Positions 45,184 through 56,157 of a DNA stretch of 64,000 bases are shown here, one piece after another. This DNA is from Gamarada debralockiae (lineage: Eukaryota > Ascomycota > Leotiomycetes > Helotiales > Hyphodiscaceae), in NCBI GenBank assembly GCA_002803225.1, contig NXFV01002075.1:80413-144412 (forward strand). The letters are read 5' to 3'. A program made the translations under genes and the position numbers. The notes under the pieces were generated by a model, which was not told where the DNA came from, did not search any database, and saw nothing but the letters and a program-made list of their open reading frames with translations. Numbering within the stretch: the first letter of the stretch is position 1; each line of letters starts with the position of its first letter.

Positions 45184-47634
45184 CCGTCAAGATGAAGGGT
45201 GCTACCTCATGGTCCTTGATGCTTGAGCTCGAGGCTGCGATGAGGTCCAAGGCTGGGATCATAGCTTCACTAATTCGGCGAACGGCAGAACTCACTTCTG
45301 CAGGTCACATGCTTAGCATCACGTGCCAAATGCCATATCAGAGCTCCCGATAATAATTCGCCTACAAAAGATACAAGGTACTTCTATATTTAGGGAGTAT
45401 CGTTTGGTGAAACGTTCAATGCCATCCAGTCACTTTGCATCGCACGCAATCTCGGGAAAGCGTTATGATACCATGCATATGAAGCCACATCCAAGGGAAT
45501 AAACGCCGAAGGACAGTATCGTTTGAGGCTGAAGTAAAGCATGAAAGCCGTGGAGCTCTCAAAATATCCTTAAATTTTCTGCAGCCAAGCCGAGGTATCA
45601 TATTCGCTCGCAAGCGGTTCTCACATTCCTAAATAGTTTCGGGATCTTGGTCAGCCTCAATCTCAAGCAAATTGGCCGTTTCTAAAGGGAAGCTGCGAAG
45701 AGACCGAATCGGGAAATCGGCAACTACAGTAAAATACGAAGAGGATTTCCTTTAATGTCCCGTTGAGTTTGCTCTCAGGGCACTTCCCGGCTTGTCCTCT
45801 GCAGCAGATCCAGAGCTCCAGCTGGGTTATTCCCAGATAGACTTCAGCGGACTGTACCATCTGCGCGGTATGTCTGCCGGCCTCACAGGATCTTGGCTCC
45901 CATTGCGTCGCCTTTCGTTTCACCACTTGCCGCTCTTGTGCCTGTGCTCCAAAGAAACATTTCCAGTCAGTGTGTCGTATGGGGATGTTTGACGATTCGT
46001 GGAGTCTTGAGTGGAGTTGATGATGAACTTAATTACTCACCGTCATGAAGTCTAAGTGAGTCAGCTGTTCTACTTCTCCTGAGCTTACGAAGAGCTTGAG
46101 AGCTCAAGATAGAAAGCGGGGTTCACATGTCTTTAGGTAGCTTAGACTTATCATATCTGCTATCTTACAGCGTAAGTAACATGCTGTTAAGCATTTTGTG
46201 ACAGATTTATAACCTCCACATCGTCAATCGGAGTGATTGACAGACTGACAGGTCTCTGAACAGGGGAATCGATCTCGGGGTTGCGATGCCATTGAAAAAT
46301 GGCATTGAGAGCTACAGTAATGCAATTTCGTTGGGACATGTTCAGACGAACAGATATCCATCATGACCTCATGTAGTGTTGATCTCATGGTATGGACACT
46401 GTATGATCACCAGATATTCGTTTATCTGGGGATGCTTCTCCTCTGCAACTATGGATAAAATCCAGATGACTTGGATTTGGGAAGGTCGTGTGTAATTTTT
46501 GGAAGTATGCAAAACATTTGAAGTTCCAGCACAGATTTTCGCTAACTCCAATTGGCTGGTGAGATGTTTCGAGTAGATTTTGGCGCCATCGGATCATCCA
46601 CAGCTCCCATGCATGGCGATTGGACAGGACGATCAAACAAGGCGGACTTGCAGGCAGGCTATCAGTGCTGGGCGAGACAGCTCTGAACTCACTCTCTTGC
46701 GACGGGGGCCGCCTACGGAGGTAGCCTCTGCGTACAAACCTCACTAAATCGTCGGTGCAGAATTCGCGATAGCATTTGCATCTTGGGTGGCTGTCTGAGA
46801 TACCCCGTATCCGTTGAGAACTTTTGAGGCTTTGCTCCCGAGGTCTATCTTCGAGTTTATCCTCAACCTTTCTTCCAATGTTAAATCTTTCTTTGTTCTC
46901 TTAAACCACTTAAAATTGCCCGTATCCGGAAAAGGCTCCCTCGCGTGCAATTCTTGCGATACCGCGGACACCCCTACAGTTAACCCATACCCCTGGCTGC
47001 ACTATTTCTTAGTCGTGCGCGAACCCTCGTTTCAAAATCAAGAGCGCGCGCCGAGCTTCCTCAACCCAATCGCTGACCTGAACCCACACCTCCCAAACCA
47101 CCAAAGCAGGAGAGGCAAATCCTCACGGCCATCCCCAGCGAACAAGAAAGAGCCCTTGCCAGCACACGTCTGTTCTTTTGCGAATCCTTTCTCCATCCAA
47201 CCGCTGCAATAATTTTCATTGTTGTTGTACTGTTGACTGGGATCAACATCGGTCCGGCGGGCTCGTCAATCGTTCAGTGTTCCTCCGCTTTGCTCTCCGC
47301 TCGTTGCACTACAGTAAAAGCTGTGTCCCTTCTCCTCCCAAAAGACTCCACTTCCCTCCGAAGCCCAACACCCACAGCCGCGTCGCTGTCTCGACAAGAA
47401 TAATTTCTCCTTCGAGAACTCCTCTACTCCGCATAAAGATCTTGGAGTTGGAGCAGGCGTCACCATTCTCAGACAGATCTTGGCAAGCCGAAGCCTCGAA
47501 ATAAGCTCACGGCTACTCTTATACAGAAGAAGGGAACGCTCCTTCCTCAACAGCCATCCGGGCATCGAATTTAATCGAACCTCTCGAATAATTCATTTCA
47601 AATCAACCTCCATGTGTAACTAAGAGCTCATACG
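45184..47634. other. Long divergent intergenic region, VPS18 / STE11
   Basis: About 2.45 kb without a supported gene. Frames such as plus 46814-47212 and minus 46385-46744 have no motif. It probably contains a long STE11 5' leader; a four-codon upstream frame (ATG TGT AAC TAA, 47612-47623) ends 11 bases before the STE11 start. Confidence 0.5.
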
Positions 47635-50533
47635 ATGGCAATGTTAGCTTCCAAGTCGCCCTTCCCGACGCCGCTGGGCTCTTCCTCGACCCTCTCCGCG
47701 TCCGCTCAATCATCCACGCTTCAATCGAGTCGAAGACAACCAGCTATGGTGACATCGAGTCAATCATTTTCGTCACCTACCGAGTCCGAATTTTCCGATG
47801 TCGAAGGTCCGGAGTCAGCAAAGAATTGGGATGAGGAAAGAGTATGTGACTGGTTAAGGAGTATCAACTGTGGTGAATATGAGAAGTTGTTCAGGAAGAA
47901 CAACATCAATGGAGAGAACCTTCTTGAGATGGATAAGGCGGTATTGCAGGAAATGGGCATCGATAAGATTGGAGATCGCGTTCGACTCTTTCTCGGAATC
48001 AAGAAGCTTAGGACGAAAGCCTACGCCAACCAGAAGAAGAGAAATAGAGTGAGTCAATGTACCTCATGATCTCTTGCTCATATGCTGACGACCATAGGAC
48101 TCTTTTGCTGGACTCGACAGCAACTTTGCTTATACGCCTTCCTCTTCCGGATCACCTCGACCTTCAGCCTCAACACGTGCCATTCCTACACCACCAGCGA
48201 ACAAGAGATACTCAAGACAGTTCGAAAACTTCAACCCCGCGACAGCAATTCCAGAAAACGTCAGCAAACCACCCTCGAGACCTAGCTCACCTCTAGCTAG
48301 TTCAGAAGTCCGAGCTGTTAGACAACAACGTTATGGTGTGATGAGTCCTGCCGAGATTGCAAGACGGGAACAGGCGCAGGGGTACTTCAACGGTTCAAGT
48401 AACCCATCTAGTGCTGCAACAATATCTGGAAGACGGCCTGGCACACCATCTGATGGACAAGGCCCGCAAACAGCACGTCCCATCATCCACCACCAACGCG
48501 GAAATGGAAGCATTGACGGCTCACTAATGGCCCAATTACCCCAAAATCAAGATATGATCAGAGTGATCTCTTCTGGAGGCTTGACCAAGGTTGTGAGGAT
48601 AGCGGACTGCAATTCGTGCGACGAGGTCATGCGGTTAACTTTGAGAAAGTTCGGATACCGGGAAGACCACGACAGGAATTATTGCTTCTACATACTCACT
48701 GGAATTGACCCAGACCCAAGCCAATGTCGACGATTACCGGAAACTGAACTGTGGAGGATCATTCAAGACCAGAAGAGACCGGAACGAAATCGGCTGATGC
48801 TGAGAAAGATTCACCAAGGAGCACCAGGTGAGGCTGAGCTTCAACGAGCCGCTGGTATCGCTCTGGAGGAGGCTGCTGCAAACCACAGCCGAGCTCTCGA
48901 GAGTGTTGACAAGAGAAGCCAACTGAAGGTTCAAAAGGTCCTTGGGGAGAGCTGGAATGATGGATTACAGCACCCCTTGTCACCCGCATCGTTCCAATCG
49001 ACCGGATCAAATGTATCGGCCGGCGAGAGAGAGCGAAACGTTTACAACGCTGCGAAAGACCTCGAAAGACCACCTTCGGGGGAGCAGAGGAGAGATACCG
49101 CCCGGCATAAGCCTGGGAAGAAGGGTGTCCTTCGCCAGTTCTTTGGGCAAAGACCACCCAGTGAGCTGATCACTTCGGATCTGACGACATACTTCCCTGA
49201 TCACCCTCGAGAGGAAATCGACCGTACTGCCAGACTATCATTACGAAGATCAACCCGTCTCAGCAAAGTGAACAGTCGATTGAGTGTTGCTAGTAACTTG
49301 AGCTTCGCCTCAAGTGTTACTGATGCTCCGCCCATGCCGACTATTGCAGATACCTGGCTCAGTGGCAATAGCCAGCTGGCGAAGGTCAGACCTTTGGATC
49401 TTTCAAGGGGCAACAGCAACCGTTACCGAGACTCAGTAGCATCGTCGCTACTGGAGCGTGTCCAGGAAGAGTCACCGACGGAGCCTAATCGCAAGTCATA
49501 TGTGTCGTTTGACAGCGGATCAGATACTGCCAATGTCAACGTCACGGATCCCGATGGAAACGCCGTCCAGAGCTACTTCGAAGATGGCAGCACAGAAGCT
49601 GGGGGCTCATTGAGGGATATCAGTCAAGCACTGAACGATGACGGAGAGGATGCCGATGAGGAGTTGGAGAGTTTCCTGGCAGGTGATTCTTGGGATGACA
49701 GTAAGTGGATGAAGGGTGCACTCATCGGTCAAGGTTCATTCGGTAGCGTGTACCTGGCCCTTCACGCCGTGACCGGAGAGCTCTTGGCCGTGAAGCAAGT
49801 CGAAACGCCATCGCCTGGTGCCAACAGTGCAAGCGACGCGCGAAAGAAGAGTATGATCGACGCTCTGAAGCGTGAGATCAGTCTCCTCCGAGACCTTCAA
49901 CACCCCAACATCGTGCAATACCTCGGAGCCAGTTCATCAGCGGAGCACCTGAACATTTTCCTCGAGTACGTTCCCGGCGGTTCAGTCCAAACAATGCTCA
50001 ACTCCTATGGCGCCCTCCGAGAACCCCTTATTCGAAGTTTCGTCCGCCAAATCGTCACCGGTCTCGCCTACCTCCATCAACGAGAGATCATCCACCGAGA
50101 CATCAAAGGAGCCAACATCCTCGTCGATAACAAAGGCGTAATCAAGATATCCGATTTCGGTATCTCCAAGAAGATCGAAGTCTCCAACATCCTCAACGGT
50201 GCAGGAAACAACAAGAACCGTCCTTCCCTCCAAGGCTCTGTGTTCTGGATGGCTCCTGAAGTCGTTAAACAGACTTCCTATACACGGAAAGCGGATATTT
50301 GGTCCCTTGGGTGTCTAGTGGTGGAGATGATGACGGGCAACCATCCGTTCCCTGATTGTTCGCAATTGCAGGCTATCTTCAAGATCGGAGGCGCGAAAAT
50401 TAGCCCTACGGTCCCGGAGCACGCAAGTCCTGAAGCAAAGACCTTCCTCTCTCAAACGTTCGAGGTGGAACATGCCAAACGACCTTCAGCTGACGAACTC
50501 CTGTTCAGTCCTTTCTTGAACCCCATCACTTAA
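47635..50533 (+). CDS. STE11: MAP kinase kinase kinase, Ste11 family
   Basis: Top kinase of the mating/invasive-growth (Fus3/Kss1-type, Pmk1 in pathogens) cascade. Exons 47635-48048 and 48098-50533 encode 949 residues. A SAM domain lies at about 62-130 (NWDEERVCDWLRSINCGEYE), used for Ste50 binding. A Ras-association-like domain lies at about 290-383 (MIRVISSGGLTKVVRIADC, RLMLRKIHQG). The kinase domain runs from about 670 to the end, with GQGSFGSVY, the ATP-binding Lys in LLAVKQVE, HRDIKGANIL, DFGISKK and a WMAPEVV activation segment. A Ser/Thr-rich linker with SP/TP sites lies between. The 49-base intron joins KKRNR to DSFAGLD. This kinase controls mating and appressorium/infection growth in relatives, by family knowledge. 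Confidence 0.95.
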
Positions 50534-51324
50534 AACACATATGAATCGATTGTACAGCTATCGTACATGCGAATATCAGCATCTCAAATTATGAGACTGC
50601 TTACGAAATCTGTTTCTTTTTCGACGCGTTTGATTTGAGAACATACTGCATCATTGAAGCGTGCGGATCTTTGCATAGCATGGGGTCATATTCTTTTTTT
50701 TGAAGTTGAACTTCGAACAATGGTGTTGTTTGTACCCAGAAACCTTTTCTTCTTGACGAGAGATGATTGAAAAACGAACGGTTCCCATTTGGCGGGCTGG
50801 AAGAGATTTAGACGCATGGAAGGATGGAAGGTCAGATTATCACTGGTTGGTAATAAATGAACAATTCGGATGAGAGATATTTCAGGGGGTGCAGGAGTGG
50901 TGGTGTAATGTTTCGGTGTTGGGAGGAGTGAAGGAAGGGGTGAATGGAGTTGTATACCAAATAGATGAAGCTCACGAACACGAAAACTTCCGAGGAAGAT
51001 GAAACATACCATTCTATTTCAATTTGAGCAAATGCCCTGGAGCTTATGTGTCATGTTCAGAAATTTAGAAACGGCAAGAGCTGTCCTGCACCTCCTTTCT
51101 CTAACCGAAAGCTGCCCCTCCCATCTCACCTCACCTCACGTGCGCCTACCTTGCCTGCCTAAATTGGATCACACCTCAACTCACTATTCCCAACCCACTC
51201 TCCCCCTTTGAATATTTGAAGTCCACATCCACCCTTCGGCCCACTTGTCCAAATCTTCGAGCCCTGGCCACTGTCAACTCAATCCTTCACCAAGAGTGAG
51301 TGATTCACAACAGCGAGTTCGATA
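50534..51324. other. Intergenic between STE11 and GGCT-like gene
   Basis: 3' flank of STE11 and promoter of the next gene, with pyrimidine-rich sequence near 51110-51200. No gene is seen. Confidence 0.5.
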
Positions 51325-51969
51325 ATGTCTTCCACACCCCCAAGGCTGTACTTTGCCTACGGCAGCAATTTGTCTTTGGCACAGATGAAATCCCGCTGTC
51401 CGACTTCAATATATTATGCGTTCGGGTGCCTGAAAGGCTACAAGTGGATTATTGGAGAACGGGGTTATGCTAATGTTGTCAAAACGTCCCCTTCCACCTC
51501 TAAAAACCAAGAGGAGCACTTGGTCTACGGCATGTTGTACACCTTAGAGCCAGACGACGAAGAGAAGCTCGATAGAGCGGAGGGCGTTCCTTATGCCTAC
51601 TTCAAGCGTGAGTTGGATATTGACTTAATATCTAAGGATGGGCCCCAGATCGGAGACGAAGGCGTCGAGCATTGGACAGCTAAGACGAAAGGGAAGCTGG
51701 AAGTGGTCAAAGCCTTGGTCTACGTGGATGAGAAGCGCTTAGGGGAGGGCGTGTGTAAAGAGGAGTATGTGGCACGTATGAATCGGGGGATCAAGGACGC
51801 GATGGAGAAGGGCATGAAGAGGGGTTGGGTAGAGAGAGTTATTAGGCCATTTGTTAGGGAGGAAGAGGTGAATGGGGTGGTGGAGGACCCCTTTCATCCG
51901 AGCAATGGGGAGGCTTATGAGGATGAGGATTTAGATGAAGGGTTGGATGAGGGTGAGGAGGAGTTGTAG
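51325..51969 (+). CDS. Gamma-glutamylcyclotransferase-like protein
   Basis: Single exon, 214 residues. The opening LYFAYGSNLSLAQM holds the substrate-binding YGSNL motif of the GGCT fold at residues ~10-16. VYGMLYTLEPDDEEKLDRAEG and the following VPYAYFKRE supply the catalytic Glu region, and LVYVDEKR a later strand. Family enzymes turn gamma-glutamyl amino acids into 5-oxoproline in the gamma-glutamyl/glutathione cycle; the specific substrate is not certain. The C-terminal ~30 residues are strongly acidic (DEDLDEGLDEGEEEL), a fungal addition. No targeting signal is seen. The start is the first ATG and fits the short lead before YGSNL. Confidence 0.88.
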   Translation: MSSTPPRLYFAYGSNLSLAQMKSRCPTSIYYAFGCLKGYKWIIGERGYANVVKTSPSTSKNQEEHLVYGMLYTLEPDDEEKLDRAEGVPYAYFKRELDIDLISKDGPQIGDEGVEHWTAKTKGKLEVVKALVYVDEKRLGEGVCKEEYVARMNRGIKDAMEKGMKRGWVERVIRPFVREEEVNGVVEDPFHPSNGEAYEDEDLDEGLDEGEEEL

Positions 51970-52474
51970 GAGATGTTGGCACAGATAAACATAGGTGGTA
52001 GGAATGCCACTCAGGAGCTTTGAGGAGGTAGAGTGAGTTTAGATGGGAGTTGATGAATTGCTCCAGTAAGATAAAGGTGCTCAAAGTAGGGGTGCCTTGA
52101 GCATGGGAGCCAGATTCTACAGACAATTTGGAGAAAGAGGGATTGCCCGTAACATAGAGCTGAACATACATATTCTCTCAAAGCTCCATTTTCTACCGTA
52201 TGTTCATGAAAGAAGAAGTCCTTTGGATAGAAGTGTCCCTGGTCGTGCCCATAGTAAAATGTGGGGTAAATCTTGTAGTGGGGCAGCCCGAAATCGCCAG
52301 ACAATAAGATTCTCTTATCAAAAGTGTCAGAACGTACCCTTCACGGGACAATTCACACAACGTCGCACCAAATGGCATGAGACAAGACGAAATTCTTTTA
52401 GATATGAAGTGATATATTTTTAATCTATTTCTTGTTTCTTCTCATCACATACCTCGAGTGCTCAATCAACCACA
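51970..52474. other. Intergenic upstream of prephenate dehydratase gene
   Basis: Promoter and 5' leader region; short antisense frames only. Confidence 0.5.
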
Positions 52475-53669
52475 ATGGAGCGACAGGAAAGCAGTAGCTC
52501 GGTCAAGACCTGTATTGGCCCAGAGGCAGATCACTCTGCTGCCCTTGATTCTGCTGTACCTTTTGTCTCTTATCTTGGCCCTGTCTCTTCTTATACTCAT
52601 CAGGTATACACTCTTGTTCCAGCTACGTACCCACCTTGGTCCATTGCACTGACAGATTACGATCTCGCTCAGGCCGCTCTGCAATGCTTCAATGCAGATG
52701 AATACGATTACAAGCCCGCTACGACCATCCCAGGTTACCCCTCAAAACCCCAGCTTCTCACTCCTTGATGTCGTCTAATTTTAAGCCATCGCAGATGTCT
52801 TCGAAGTCGTTCAATCAGGAGAAGCAGCTCTCGGCGTCGTACCATTTGAGAATTCGACAAACGGAGCAGTCATATTCACCCTCGAGCTCCTCGCCGATCG
52901 CCACGCACAATATCCCGATATCTCAGTCTGCGGAGAAGCCTACCTTGATGTCAGCCACTACCTACTTGGTCGCAAGGCACGTCAAGTGAACCCGACCGAT
53001 TCCCCCGAAATGAGCGGCACATCGACTGGCACCTGCACTCCCACATCTTCGACACCGAGCCCCATGAAGCCGCGAACCAAGCCATTGTCGAGCATCAAAC
53101 ACATAAAGCGCATATACACACATCCGCAGGCGTTTGGGCAGTGCGAGGCCTTCTTGCAGTCATATTTGAAAGGCGTTGAACGCATAGATGTCAGTTCTAC
53201 GAGCAGGGCGGCGGAGATGGTGAAGGAGGATACCAGCCGTGAGTCTGCGGCGATTGCGAGTTCTTTAGCGGCGGATATTCATGGATTGGATGTCCTGGCA
53301 CGGGGAATTGAGGATCGGGAGGATAATACAACGAGGTTCTTCATTTTGAGGAAGGGAATTGATGAGAAGGCCAAGGAGACGAAGAGCCCGACAAAGTCTC
53401 TGATCTCGTTCACTGTTGATCATCGTTCACCTGGAGCTTTGGCAGATGTGCTTGAGTGCTTTAGAAGGGCGAAGCTTAATCTGACGAGCATCAATAGTAG
53501 ACCTACGAAGGTTGTGCCGTTCCAGTACATTTTCTTCGTGGAGTTCGAGGGCAGTCGATTGAGGGATACGGATGGTAGGGTTGAGGAGGCATTGAGTGGT
53601 CTTAAGGAGCATACTCAAAGCTGGAGATGGCTAGGAAGTTGGGATGATAAACTCTCCAAGGTAAAATAG
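52475..53669 (+). CDS. PHA2: Prephenate dehydratase with ACT domain
   Basis: Converts prephenate to phenylpyruvate in phenylalanine synthesis, in the cytosol. Exons 52475-52603, 52673-52733 and 52795-53669 encode 354 residues. The catalytic domain starts VSYLGPVSSYTHQAALQ and includes GVVPFENSTNGAV, HPQAFGQCEAFL and SAAIASSLAADIHGL. It ends with the substrate-contacting TRF motif in NTTRFFIL. The C-terminal ACT domain (SFTVDHRSPGALADVLE, LNLTSINSRPTK) senses phenylalanine for feedback control. A Ser/Thr/Pro-rich insert (GTSTGTCTPTSSTPSPMK) sits before the KHIKRIYTHP block, as in fungal forms. Both introns keep phase; the second exon is 61 bases. Confidence 0.94.
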
Positions 53670-53926
53670 ATTTCAGGATCGTGGTCTGGAAATATCCAGA
53701 GCAGGACAGGCATCGAGGAAGAAGACCTTGAAGCTAGCTCCGGGATCGGCGAGCCCCCATAGCTTATCGATAAAGCTAGCTCCGCTAGAGCTTCAGGGGG
53801 CCATGTTCTCGGTGAGCCAAAGATTTCGGGGGTACATTGTGTTTGCGAACAGAACACACCGACTCATCAACAAATGAATTAAACTCACGAAACCATGTGC
53901 ATACTCTTCTTTCTTTGACATTTGAC

Positions 53927-55178
53927 ATGAGGTCATCCACAATCTTTCAAATATCAAGACGCGGCTTTCGCGCCTTCAAATCATTCCCTCCTTCTCCGTC
54001 CCTTCCTCTCCGGAGATACTCCACCGAATCTCTTCAACAGTCTTTACACAAGGACCTCACATCTCGACCACCAAACATAATCTTCGACTACCTCTCCCCA
54101 ACACCCTCTCATCTCCTCAACGTCTCCCTCGCAGATTTCCTCCCCGAATCATGCTATCCCCCCGACTTTTCCAAGTCCGACATGGACCTCCCATTTGCAC
54201 GACTTGAAAGCTTACACGAATTCGACCGCGCACTCCTACCTCAAGGCCACCATCTAGTCTACTTCTCCCCGCAAGTCCCCGGAAGCGAGCTCCTTCCAGA
54301 TGGTACAGATCCATTGCAATCGCCTGGAGCGCCTTTTGTTCGTCGTATGTGGGCTGGCGGCTCACTTGTCTTCAATGCTTCGAGGAAACGACATCTCCAG
54401 CTCGATACCACACGCGCTACATGTATAGAGAAGATTGTGGATGTTTCGGTGAAAGGGACGGAGGGAGATGAGAAAGTATTTGTAAGTATTGAGAGGAGGA
54501 TTGGCCTTGCGGGACATAAGTATTGCGATCCGTTATACTCTTCGGGATCGGAGCCAAGAGAGATCTTTAGGAGGTTTGTGAGAGGGTATTTACAGATTAA
54601 AGATGCTACGAAACTGGGGAATTTGTCGTTGGTGGAGACGAGGAATCTGGTATTTATGAGGGAGAAGTCTGCGGATGCTGCAAAGGAAGATGCTGCTAAG
54701 CCGGGCAAGATACTGAAGCGTGGGTCAATTGCTCTTCATTCTGTGTGTCCAATGACTAATTTTCTGTGCAGCTGCCCATGCACCTGGTTTCAGCGTTGCA
54801 ATGACTCCAACAAAGTCTCTTCTCTTCCGATTCTCCGCCCTCACATTCAACGCTCATGGAATACACCTCGATCCTCAATACGCACGGGAGATAGAAGGGC
54901 ACCGCAATCTCCTCCTCCACGGCCCACTCTCCCTGATATTGATGCTCTCTGTACTGAGGTCCCAATTGAACGAAGGGGAGATGATAATGAAGTTCGACTA
55001 CAGAAACCTGGCACCTTTGTACGCAGAGGAGGAATTGAAGGTTTGTGTCAAAAAGGATATAGACAAGGAAGACAAATATGATGTCTGGATAGAAGGAAAA
55101 GAAGGTGGATATGCAGTCAAAGGGTCCGCCATCGTGGGACAAACTGATACCACACCGTTTGATCGGATAGATTTTTAA
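53927..55178 (+). CDS. Mitochondrial hotdog-fold dehydratase (HTD2 / mesaconyl-CoA hydratase-like)
   Basis: Exons 53927-54719 and 54772-55178 encode 399 residues. The N-terminus (MRSSTIFQISRRGFRAFKSF...LRRYST) looks like a mitochondrial presequence with a RRYST cleavage context. The first hotdog repeat carries RRMWAGGSLVF, and the second carries LLFRFSALTFNAHGIHLD with HRNLLLHGPLSLILML, the hydratase motif in which the His/Asp act. The family includes yeast Htd2, the 3-hydroxyacyl-thioester dehydratase of mitochondrial fatty-acid synthesis, and mesaconyl-C4-CoA hydratase. I favour the Htd2 role because of targeting, but both remain possible. The frame is open 30 codons upstream of the chosen ATG; MRSST is preferred as the presequence start. 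The 52-base intron splits a Pro codon. Confidence 0.84.
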
Positions 55179-56157
55179 AAGTCTCTGACAGCTGCGGAGC
55201 GGCTAAAAGATGTTTGACTTCAGTTCCATCCGATCTATATCTTTCTCTGCATCAGCTGCAATTGACCAATTGTACGCGTACATTGCGGCTGGATACGAGA
55301 AAGCACACCCCACTGATCTCCACTACAGATATCTTCAGCCCATGTAGAGGTTCGTATTTCAGAGGAGGTTGTTCAAAGGCTCGTACAATTGGGACAAAGA
55401 TACTTCGTCTTCGGAGTCATGCTACCACTGGGAACATCCTGATGGAGATGTTTTAGCAGGGGCCAACTGATAGAAGATGACCCCTCACCAATCACCTGAA
55501 TGTGTTTCCGAGGTTTTTTGACCGTGCGTCATATGCAAACGAGCCTCTTCTCTAGACCAATTTATCCCCGTACTAACATAGAACTTAAAATCCATTCAAG
55601 TTCTGTTCAATTGATCACAAACTCCGTTTTGAATTGCTTCATTTCTTTGTTGAAAGTGCTCAAGCGGAGAGTGGCAGAAAGCTCCCATGCGGCATTGTGT
55701 CGTCGCCTCGACACTAGCTGCCACGGAAGATATCCTCTGGACTGGCCAATGATGATGTGGCGGCTCTTCCCATTCTTTTAGTTCTCCATTTACTTCATTG
55801 AGCAGGGCGATTGGTGAAAAATTCACATTCTTTCATTCTTGCGAAGTAGTGCTATTCCTTGGCCATTGATTCGCCGCCCAGCTGCTCCCTTACCTTCTCG
55901 ACCTCTGCGACTTTCGTCGGACTTCTGGAAATCGTTGTGAACATCGAATCACCTTGAATCCGCACTGGTACTATCTACCTAACTACGAACTGTGTCGTAC
56001 CTTGCCCAATCAAAGACTCCGAACTCTGCAAAGCCGTCGCTACCTCCCTCGATCTGTCACGAATATACTTGCGGCATGACCTTCCCTGGAGCCTGAAGTC
56101 TCCAACTCTGTCTCGCAGACTTCTCACTTGCAGACATACGAGGCTTCGAGTAATAAA
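55179..56157. other. Intergenic upstream of PH-LRR gene
   Basis: About 1 kb; the 93-codon plus frame at 55500-55781 has no motif. It probably holds a long 5' leader. Confidence 0.5.

Noticed and set aside
46814..47212. 132-codon plus-strand frame upstream of STE11
   Set aside because: Low-complexity translation without family motifs; more likely leader or intergenic sequence.
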